The notes under the pieces were generated by a model. It was not told the origin of the DNA and did not search any database. It saw nothing but the letters and a program-made list of their open reading frames with translations. This document shows positions 57,746 through 64,000 of a DNA stretch of 64,000 bases, piece by piece. Made by a program: the position numbers and the translations under genes. Position 1 is the first letter of the stretch; every line of letters begins with the position of its first letter. This stretch comes from Lysobacter arvi (lineage in GTDB: Bacteria > Pseudomonadota > Gammaproteobacteria > Xanthomonadales > Xanthomonadaceae): positions 682,001-746,000 of the forward strand of contig JARUHG010000001.1 in NCBI GenBank assembly GCA_031216755.1, given 5' to 3'.

Positions 57746-59195
57746 ATGAACGTGGGGGAGATTAATCGCATTCGTGATCAGTTCCAGGGCGGTTTGTGGC
57801 CCCAGTTCCTAGAGCGCGTCGAATATTTCTGGACTGCGCGGCTGGCAGGGGCAGTCGGTGCAGTTTAAGTTTCCTGTTTGCGCCATCGTGGGCGAGAACG
57901 GCGCGGGCAAAAGCACGGTCCTCAAAGTCGCTGCTTCAGCGTATGAACGAACTAAAGAGACTGGCTACTACCCGTCCGATTTTTTTCTGGATACCCATTG
58001 GGACACCCTCAGCGAGGTAGAGCTCGGGTACGCGCTCAAGCTGGGTGACAACTCGGTGAACTTCAAGATCAAGAAGCCCACGAAGCGATGGAGCTTTCCG
58101 GAGCGGCGCTTCGGCAGAAAAGTTTTCTGGTTCGACGTCGCCCGCACCTTGCCGCTCGACGCAACCGCCGGGTATGCAAAAGTGGCTCGCCTTGCCGCTG
58201 GCGAAATTGCGACCGAAGCACTGAGTGAGGAATTCAGAGGGAAGCTTTCTTACATCTTGGGTAGGGAATACCAAGACGCGCGATTTGCGGCGCCTGACGT
58301 CAATGAGAAGCGCGTGGTGGGCTTGCTGCGCCGAGATTTCGGCGAGATATCGCAATTCCACCAAGGTGCGGGAGAGGACAATTCTCTCGACCTTATGAGA
58401 GCGCTTCAGGAGGTTCCGCAAAACTCACTGATCATCATTGACGAGGTCGAGGCATCGCTTCACCCGAAGGCTCAGCGCCGGCTAATCAACTTCCTTATTG
58501 AGCTGAGTCGTCACCGACGGGCGCAGGTAATCGTGTCCACCCACAGCCCTTACATCCTCGAAGAACTGCCTCCGGAAGCACGTGTTCTGCTGCTTCCTAC
58601 GACAACGGGTCCGAGTGTGGTCTATGGCGCGAGCCCAGAATTCTCGTTGACCAAGCTGGACGACGTGTCCCACCCGGAAGCATTTCTCTACGTGGAAGAC
58701 ACATTCGGTGAGATTTGGACCCGCGAGATTCTGGCGGCTCACCCTGAGGGAGCAGACCTGCTGACGCACCTAAAGATTTCCGCAGTAGGCCCGGCAAACG
58801 TTGTGGCCATGATGGGCAAGCTTGGTTCGGAGGGAAAACTGCCGCAACCGGGCCTAGGCATACTCGATGGCGACCAGGAACTAAAGCCTGGCTGTATCAC
58901 CCTCCCAGGAACGCAGGCACCGGAGCAAGTCGTATTCCAAGGCCTCCGAGGGAGTAACTGGGGTCAACTCCACGAGCGCTTCGGAATTGGTGCGGGCAGT
59001 CTTCATGCCTACTTGGAAGACGCCATGCTGAGCGAGGATTTCCACCGATGGCCTGAGCGTGTGGGAGACAGAATCCTCAAGAGCAAAACAAGCGTGTGGG
59101 AAACAATGGCGACCGAGTGGTGCCGCGTCTGCCTTAACGAGGAGGTGAGAGACGCATTCGCTGCCTCCGTGAGGGCCATTCTTCCTGCTCGATAG
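57746..59195 (+). CDS. OLD-type AAA ATPase/TOPRIM protein, 5' end frameshifted
   Basis: About 480 residues once joined. ATG 57746 (GGGGGAAAG upstream) encodes NVGEINRIRDQFQGGLWPQFLERVE; one extra base at about 57824 then shifts to ISGLRGWQGQSVQFKFPVCAIVGENGAGKSTVLKVAA, the Walker A. The remaining frame, open from GTG 57858, has Walker B SLIIIDEVEASLHPKAQ, H-loop VIVSTHSPYIL and a C-terminal TOPRIM-like part: YVEDTFGEIW and GILDGDQELKP (the E and D-x-D positions). AAA-TOPRIM proteins of OLD type are nucleases with roles in anti-phage defence. A cargo role in the phage remnant is likely. Base composition is lower in GC than the flanks. Confidence 0.8.
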
Positions 59196-59237
59196 TTCTT
59201 CAGCGTAGGAGGCGACTCGTACACTTGGCCAGCATCG

Positions 59238-59495
59238 TCACGAGGCGGCCACCCCGCGATGACGCAGGTCATCCAGTTGGACAACGACGACCTTGACTAG
59301 CTGGCGTCGGGATGCTGACTTCCTTGCTTCCTCCGCAGCGCGGCGGCTTGCATAGCCCTTGAGTCGCAGCTCCATTTTGTCGCGCCACATCAGCCCGCGC
59401 AGGCGCTCGACGGTCATGCGTTGGCCGTCGTCAGAAACGAGATGGCGGCCTCGCAGCCGCCATCCGTACCATTCGTCTTCGAAGTCCAGGTTCAT
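59238..59495 (-). CDS. DUF3653 phage-associated protein
   Basis: 85 residues with EWYGWRLRGRHLVSDDGQRMTVERLRGLMWRD, the DUF3653 motif found in small phage proteins of Xanthomonadaceae filamentous phages, and a basic C-terminal helix. It may be a phage immunity or repressor protein. Opposite in direction to the second DUF3653 gene at 59714; the dif-like site lies between them. Confidence 0.8.
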   Translation of the reverse strand: MNLDFEDEWYGWRLRGRHLVSDDGQRMTVERLRGLMWRDKMELRLKGYASRRAAEEARKSASRRQLVKVVVVQLDDLRHRGVAAS

Positions 59496-59613
59496 GCAAG
59501 CGCTCCCGGGGGAATGAGGCGTTTGCCTGAGATATCGGCCGGGCTGGGGCAGGCTGACGTAGGAGAAAGCCGCGCCAGAGCGTCAGAAAGCCAGCGGCGC
59601 CAGCCCCTTCGGC

Positions 59614-59641
59614 GATTTACATAATATGCATTATGCGAAGT
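59614..59641 (-). other. dif-like Xer recombination site
   Basis: Minus strand: ACTTCGCATAA, TGCATA, TTATGTAAATC (11-6-11). The XerC-side CGCATAA and the XerD-side TTATGT match the Escherichia dif core (CGCATAA, TGTATA, TTATGTTAAAT), with TGCATA in the centre. Filamentous phages of Xanthomonadaceae integrate at dif via XerCD. Only one copy was found in the window. Confidence 0.75.
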
Positions 59642-59713
59642 TCGGTGTTGCCGGACTCGCTGCGGCATGGGCCTTGCACAAGTTCCTGTCCCCGCCGACA
59701 GGAGGTCCGCGCG

Positions 59714-59935
59714 ATGTTCAATCGCCCGCCATGCTGGCCTGAGGGCCGAGCCTGCCCGAACAACTGCGCCGCGCAGCTCTACCAACGCGTCGTCCATAAT
59801 CAGCATGACCTAACCGGCCCTTGGGCCGGTTGGCGATTCAGGGGACGCCACCTTGTCTCGCCACATAACGAGCGGATCGCACCGCACTTGCTGGACCGCT
59901 GGCTGTACCGCCACGCGAGGATGTTTGAACACTGA
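59714..59935 (+). CDS. DUF3653 phage-associated protein, second copy
   Basis: 73 residues. GGAGG at 59701-59705 is 8 nt before ATG. The product contains GPWAGWRFRGRHLVSPHNERIAPHLLDRWLYR, which has the same GWR-RGRHLVS motif as the protein at 59238. A Cys-containing N-terminus (CWPEGRACPNNC). The two copies are divergent around the dif-like site, suggesting an inverted phage pair or duplication. Confidence 0.8.
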   Translation: MFNRPPCWPEGRACPNNCAAQLYQRVVHNQHDLTGPWAGWRFRGRHLVSPHNERIAPHLLDRWLYRHARMFEH

Positions 59936-59968
59936 TAGGCTTTTGGGGTCCCGGATTGAGACCTTGAC

Positions 59969-60865
59969 ATGGCCGTCAGCGAACTAGTCAGAAAGCCTCT
60001 GACGATCAGCAAGACGACGTTCTTCCTCTATACCTCTGTTCTGGTTCTGGGACAGCTGCTGTTCTCTGCGTACACAGTAAATGTGGCAGGCAACAGGGAT
60101 GTTCTCGATTATCTTTCTTTCGCCGGAACCGTTATCGGAATCGTCCTTGCCGTTCTGGCGATCGTCTATTCGTACTTCGCTACCATCACACAGAAGGACG
60201 ACGCCGAAAGTCTCCGCAGCCAGATATCCAGCCTGGGCTCTACTGTCCTGCAGGCCTCAAACACAAGTACGCAGCTCGGATCAGAGTTGCAGCGCTTGAA
60301 GGACATCAGCGAACAACTCAAAGGAATGGCCGAGGTTTACGACCGAATAGACAAGAATGTCGCCTCGCTCGCTGAAAAGGAGTTTGCTGAGAAAAAACAG
60401 GCACGGAAAGAAACGCCTCGCCGAACGCAGGCACAACCCGCGGCACGCCCAGCGACGCCGTCGGAGCCCGCGGAGATCACGCTAGTTCGAAAAGCGACGC
60501 GTGAACAAGCCCTGCAGATGGCTTTGGCAGCAATCGACCTAACCGCGGACCTTTCGGAAGACGAGGCTCTCAAAGAAAGCATTTCGACGCTGCGGCGAGC
60601 GGTACTGAGTGATGGTGCTAAGGAAGATGTTGAGAAGTTCATTATCGACCTCGGATGGGGTGCCGTGCTTTGCTATTACTTCGTATTCCACGATCTCGAC
60701 GTTACTAGCGACGCGCGTCTGCGCGCGTTACGCCGCGCCCTCCGCGCCAAGCTGGACGAGTTCCCGGCGGGCGAAACGTCAACTTTCACGGCTGAGGCGA
60801 TTGCCGAGAAGCTAGCGATTCTTAAGGACGCGCTCGAACGAGCAGATGGCGCGACAACTGGCTAA
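59969..60865 (+). CDS. membrane-anchored coiled-coil protein, unknown
   Basis: 298 residues. Two hydrophobic helices at the N-terminus (about 17-38, 48-70), a coiled-coil stalk (about 75-140, SLRSQISSLGSTVLQASN, LQRLKDISEQLKGMAEVYDRI), a Lys/Pro/Ala-rich linker and a helical C-terminal domain. No enzymatic motif or family recognised. It lies in the phage remnant, and its lower GC content fits transferred cargo. A role in phage resistance or superinfection exclusion is speculative. Confidence 0.65.
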   Translation: MAVSELVRKPLTISKTTFFLYTSVLVLGQLLFSAYTVNVAGNRDVLDYLSFAGTVIGIVLAVLAIVYSYFATITQKDDAESLRSQISSLGSTVLQASNTSTQLGSELQRLKDISEQLKGMAEVYDRIDKNVASLAEKEFAEKKQARKETPRRTQAQPAARPATPSEPAEITLVRKATREQALQMALAAIDLTADLSEDEALKESISTLRRAVLSDGAKEDVEKFIIDLGWGAVLCYYFVFHDLDVTSDARLRALRRALRAKLDEFPAGETSTFTAEAIAEKLAILKDALERADGATTG

Positions 60866-61477
60866 TTACCAATTGTCTACACGAGCGGACTCGATGCGCC
60901 GGGGTCCAAGGTCGCCATAACCGCTCACCTGCGCCGACGTTAGAACCGCACCGGATGGAGCCAGAGCGACCGCTGGCGCGGTCATCCCCGTAGGGGGCAC
61001 GCCCCCTACACCCCCGGCAGCCGTGACAACCTTGTACGGGTTATAGCGCGGCCCCTTGCGCGCAAGGGCCATGCACTCACCCTGCGGAATGTCGTACGTC
61101 GTGCCCTGTTCTGTCAGGCACGTGCAGCTGGCTTCGCGCCAGTTGCCGTTTACGTCTTCGCCGGCACCAGCAGCAGCACACACCAATTGCGGATCGGCAG
61201 TGACCTGGCGGTCATCGAAGATCGGCGCGGTCCACGGCATCGACGGGAAACGCGGCAGGTGCTCCCGCGCGTAGTCCGCGCCATAGCCCGGTTCGTTCGG
61301 ATTCGTCTTCCAACGGGCTCTTTCCTCTTCCGTGGACGACGGCGGCGCGTCCGAGCCCAAGGGCGCTAGGGCTTCAGTAACGCGGCCAGACGCGGATCCT
61401 GAGCGACCTGCTCGCGAACGCTCTCCATGAACTTCAGGTGTAAAGCAGGGATTGTGCTGGGCATATCGATTCTCCAA
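60866..61477 (-). CDS. Zot C-terminal-domain-like protein (inverted phage copy)
   Basis: 203 residues by the longest frame, start uncertain. From about residue 55 (RARWKTNPNEPGYGADYAREHLPRFPSMPWTAPIFDD) it matches the Zot C-terminal part at 56708: C-rich CTCLTEQGTTYDIPQGEC and GGVGGVPPTG, then SAQVSGYGDLG. The N-terminal 45 residues (Arg/Ser/Gly-rich) look spurious; another frame there (61366-61464) encodes 32 residues. The Zot ATPase part is missing, so this is a fragment of a second phage, reading towards the first. Confidence 0.7.
   Translation of the reverse strand: MENRYAQHNPCFTPEVHGERSRAGRSGSASGRVTEALAPLGSDAPPSSTEEERARWKTNPNEPGYGADYAREHLPRFPSMPWTAPIFDDRQVTADPQLVCAAAGAGEDVNGNWREASCTCLTEQGTTYDIPQGECMALARKGPRYNPYKVVTAAGGVGGVPPTGMTAPAVALAPSGAVLTSAQVSGYGDLGPRRIESARVDNW
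60990..61009. repeat. hairpin element, copy 2
   Basis: GTAGGGGGC-AC-GCCCCCTAC, a 9-bp perfect inverted repeat with a 2-nt spacer, in inverted orientation relative to the copy at 57065. It is located in the corresponding place of the homologous gene. Confidence 0.65.
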
Positions 61478-61726
61478 GCCAGCAGCTCAGGTTACCCAAT
61501 CCGGACTTGGAGGCACAAGCGCTCGCCTTCGACCACCGAAGCCGCAGCGCACGCGTGCGGTCATTCACCTAGCGCGAATCGGCAGAAAGCATCCGCTGCG
61601 GCGAAAGTGGACATTGGCGGCACGGCTGCAGTAGTTGACAGGATCAAGGCTCAGTTGCGCCGCGTCGACGACGCGGCGAGTGCGGCCTCGTTGGCGGTCG
61701 GCACAAAGCGCACGCCCGCTCGATCG

Positions 61727-62254
61727 TCAACCCAGTTCCAGGCTCATCACATGATCGTCGTAGGCGGTTCCGCCGACCACGAACTGGCGATCCGCGAAAT
61801 GGGTGAAGCCTTGTTTCGTGTAGAAGGCAATCGCCGAATGGTTCTGCGCATACACGCCCAGCAACAGACGCGCTGCGCCGACCTGCTTCGCATGTTCGAC
61901 CGCATGGCCAAGCAGCCGCTTGCCCAGGCCGCCACCCTGATAGCGTCCCAGCAGATAGATGCGTTTGAGCTCGAGGTCGCGCGCCGGGTCGGCGCCGGGC
62001 AGATCCGGCTTCGTCACCACGACATAGCCCACCGGAGCTTCCCCCGGGACTGCGCTTGCAAGCCACACGGCCGAGTGCGAGTCGTCCAGCCACTGCACGT
62101 AGTACGACGGGGAATGCGCCTTGCGGCAGTGTTCCAGGATCGCGCCGCCGTCGAGCACGCCCGAGAACGTCTCCAGGAAGGTCGCCTGCCCTACCAATGA
62201 CAGGGCGCTTTCGTCCCCGGATTGCGCCCTGCGTATCACGACTTCGACTGCCAT
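61727..62254 (-). CDS. GNAT family N-acetyltransferase
   Basis: 175 residues. VVIRRAQSGDESALSLVGQATFLETF begins the fold; LLGRYQGGGLGKRLLGHAVEHA holds the acetyl-CoA loop (Q-x-x-G-x-G), followed by LGVYAQNHSAIAFYTKQGF (G-x-x-x-x-N-x-x-A-x-x-F-Y). ATG 62254 has GGGAGGGGGC in front; the longer frame to 62458 is discarded. Likely acetylates a small molecule or amino group; substrate unknown. The 249-bp gap on its left (61478-61726) shows nothing recognised. Confidence 0.88.
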   Translation of the reverse strand: MAVEVVIRRAQSGDESALSLVGQATFLETFSGVLDGGAILEHCRKAHSPSYYVQWLDDSHSAVWLASAVPGEAPVGYVVVTKPDLPGADPARDLELKRIYLLGRYQGGGLGKRLLGHAVEHAKQVGAARLLLGVYAQNHSAIAFYTKQGFTHFADRQFVVGGTAYDDHVMSLELG

Positions 62255-62459
62255 GCCCCCTCCCCTGTCTGCTGCACGGGTTGCGTCCCGCCCCGACGCA
62301 ACTGTTCGGGCAGATTGAACGAATCGGTGCCGCGGTTTCAAGAAGCGCTTCGGCTGTCGATTCGGGTCGTTTGCATGCGAACGGCCGCTTCGGGTCGCAA
62401 GCGGACATTCGCATCGATGTGCGCCAACGCCTGCAGATGCCTGCAGTCGCCGCGTCATC

Positions 62460-63713
62460 TCATAGCAGCGCGAATGCCGCGGCGGCGATGGCGGTAGGCA
62501 GCAAGGCGCCGGCGAGCAACCCGCCTGCGCTGATGGTTTCGTCCGCGAACCCCTTCTCCAGCAGCGAGGCGCCCGCGGGATTGGGTGCGTTCGCGATCAC
62601 CGTGAGGCCGCCGCCCGCGACGGCGCCCGCGACCAGCCAGTACTTGGCGTCGTCGGTGATCTGGTCCGAAAGCGAGCCCAGGTACGTCAGCGCGGCGTTG
62701 TCCGTGACGGCGGTGAGCGACAGCGCGCCGAGGAACAGCTGGAGATCGTCGAGCGAGCCGATCACCGGCTGCAGCCACCAGCGCTGCAAGCCGCCGAGCA
62801 CCACCAGCCCCGCGAGAAAGAAGCCGACCAGCAGCGCCTCGCGCAGGATCAGCGGGTCCTGGTGGCGTTCGTACGCGTGCGCGATGCCGAGGAACATCAG
62901 CAGCAGGCCGATGAAGATCACCGGATGGTGCGCGAACACCACGATGCCGGCGAGCAGCGCGAAATGCACGAGCACGATCGGAAGCGGAACCGGATCGATC
63001 ACGCGCTCCTGCAGCGAAGCGCGCGGCAGGTACCGACGCAGCACCAGCACCGCGATCGTGGCGTTGGCGGCGACCGCCAGCGCGGCCTTCCAGCCGAACG
63101 TCGCGAGCATGAAGGGCGTCGTCCATCCCCAGGTCTCGGCGACCATGAGGATCGGTGGCGCGGCGTACGAGCTCAGCGTGCCGCCGATGGAGATGTTCAC
63201 GAACAGCACGCCGATCGCGAGGTATTTCGGCGCTTCGGGGATGTCACGACGAAACGCGATCGGCGCGAGCAGCAATGCCGCAATCGTCATCGCGGCCGGT
63301 TCGGTGATCAACGAACCAAGCAGCGGTACCGCGGCCAGGCCCAGCCAGGCCTGCGAGAGCGAGACGCGCAGCGGCAGCCATCGCGAGAGCGTGTTCACCA
63401 CGTTGGCCACGGCGCTCACGATGGGACGCGAAGCGGCGACCACCATGATGGCGAACACGAACAGCGGCTCGGTGTAGTTGCGCGACTCCACGTATGTCAC
63501 GACTTCCGAGGCGCCCTGGAACGTGGCCAGGATCGCCATGAGCACGATGGCCCAGAAGCCGAAGACGACTTCCACCTCGCTCAGCAGATGGAAGATGCCC
63601 GCGTGGCGTGGCGAGCGGCATGCCAGCCGCTCGAGCTGCTTGGCAGCGAAGGTGTGGAGAATGGCGAGGGCGAAAACGCCCGTGGCGATCAGGTCGAAGA
63701 GGGTCGGCTGCAT
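62460..63713 (-). CDS. putative Na+/H+ antiporter family membrane protein
   Basis: 417 residues from ATG 63713 (a start at 63725 is possible) with 11-12 hydrophobic helices. Motifs EVEVVFGFWAIVLM, SLITEPAAMTIAALLLAPIAF, SLTAVTDNAALTYLGSL and VIANAPNPAGASLL resemble the CitMHS/NhaD-type and DUF1504 putative antiporters, with Asp and Glu inside helices. Substrate and direction are inferred from family only. It is preceded by a strong hairpin at 63730-63746. Confidence 0.85.
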   Translation of the reverse strand: MQPTLFDLIATGVFALAILHTFAAKQLERLACRSPRHAGIFHLLSEVEVVFGFWAIVLMAILATFQGASEVVTYVESRNYTEPLFVFAIMVVAASRPIVSAVANVVNTLSRWLPLRVSLSQAWLGLAAVPLLGSLITEPAAMTIAALLLAPIAFRRDIPEAPKYLAIGVLFVNISIGGTLSSYAAPPILMVAETWGWTTPFMLATFGWKAALAVAANATIAVLVLRRYLPRASLQERVIDPVPLPIVLVHFALLAGIVVFAHHPVIFIGLLLMFLGIAHAYERHQDPLILREALLVGFFLAGLVVLGGLQRWWLQPVIGSLDDLQLFLGALSLTAVTDNAALTYLGSLSDQITDDAKYWLVAGAVAGGGLTVIANAPNPAGASLLEKGFADETISAGGLLAGALLPTAIAAAAFALL

Positions 63714-64000
63714 GGATCCAGGCAATCACGGGCCGCGTGGCGGCCCGACCGACGCTGATCCTGCCCTTGGCGGGCACCCGGCGCCAGTCTAACAGCGGCG
63801 TGCGTGAGGGCGAAGCATGCGCGGCGGCAGGTGCGGTGTACGTCACATGACACCGGACGCGGCCATGATGATCGTGCCCTCGAACATGTACGGCGATGTT
63901 CGTCGCAGGACTTATGGCCCATCCGCATCGCGTGCGGTTCGGCTCGAATGGACCGGCAACTCCGCAACGCAGTGCCATCTCCCGATGCAGCAAGATCGAA
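63714..64000. other. upstream region with hairpin
   Basis: Contains GGGCCGC-GTG-GCGGCCC (63730-63746), a 7-bp perfect stem placed in the presumed leader of the antiporter gene, followed by a small GCCC/GGGC stem at about 63759-63772. It could be a cis-regulatory RNA of the antiporter. No other gene was recognised before the window end. Confidence 0.4.

Noticed and set aside
61366..61464. 32-residue minus-strand frame overlapping the start of the Zot-C copy
   Set aside because: Short, no ribosome-binding site seen; might be the end of a lost gene but cannot be supported.
1..64000. tRNA, rRNA, CRISPR arrays and insertion sequences
   Set aside because: Looked for by eye; no cloverleaf, regular repeat-spacer array or transposase with inverted ends was recognised. 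A tool search could still find a tRNA.

Overview
The window is GC-rich, dense, bacterial chromosomal DNA. Gene content suggests a gammaproteobacterium of the Xanthomonadaceae (Lysobacter-like). The pointers are an inovirus remnant with Zot and DUF3653 proteins, a dif-like Xer site, and cytochrome b with the non-PEWY Qo motif expected of beta/gammaproteobacteria. This assignment is inference; no rRNA or tRNA gene was recognised to confirm it.

Region 1 (1-25.3 kb) is a stress and low-oxygen survival island. It holds acetate kinase (cut by the window edge) with a phosphoketolase, three tandem-Usp proteins, two-domain stress and storage proteins (BON, CBS, Hsp20, HPF/RaiA, dodecin), a cation P-type ATPase, a phosphoribosyltransferase-hydrolase fusion, an L,D-transpeptidase, a UbiB kinase, a FNR/CRP-type regulator and an OmpR-type response regulator with a PAS-GAF hybrid kinase. 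Fourteen near-identical inverted repeats of the form TTGA(T/C)-N4-(G/A)TCA(A/G) lie in its promoters. In most cases the repeat centre is about 60-80 bp upstream of a start codon, which fits class II (-41.5) activation by an ANR/FNR-like protein. The gene list closely parallels the mycobacterial DosR dormancy regulon although the regulator is of a different family. This is the main discovery candidate.

Region 2 (25.4-42 kb) begins with a Cys-rich copper-storage-like protein and a strong hairpin. A lower-GC patch follows with a PEP-mutase-like enzyme, a large LuxR-type ATPase regulator and a LysR regulator. Then comes a redox-stress neighbourhood: an ECF41-type sigma factor with its typical partners (carboxymuconolactone decarboxylase, oxidoreductases, NmrA-like epimerase-type proteins), cupins, an orphan sigma-region-4 protein fused by overlap to a LysR gene, a bestrophin and RidA. 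A LysR + NmrA-like module occurs twice.

Region 3 (42-55.6 kb) has an OsmC-like protein next to an orphan cytochrome b, a lipase-like hydrolase, a phospholipase D/cardiolipin synthase-like protein, a glutaryl-CoA-dehydrogenase-like enzyme, an unusual protein joining a non-HTH domain to a TetR ligand domain, and a tightly overlapping HlyD - DUF2955 - alternative oxidase operon bracketed by TetR-type regulators. A conspicuous GGTAC-rich palindromic operator precedes the canonical TetR gene.

Region 4 (55.9-61.5 kb) is a decayed filamentous-phage locus. It has zot, a frameshifted Zot C-terminal part, a frameshifted DUF4124-like gene, an OLD-type AAA/TOPRIM nuclease with a frameshifted 5' end, two inverted DUF3653 genes around a dif-like site, a membrane coiled-coil protein, and a second Zot-C-like gene in opposite orientation. 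The two Zot-C copies share a palindromic hairpin. The window ends with a GNAT enzyme and a Na+/H+ antiporter-like membrane protein.
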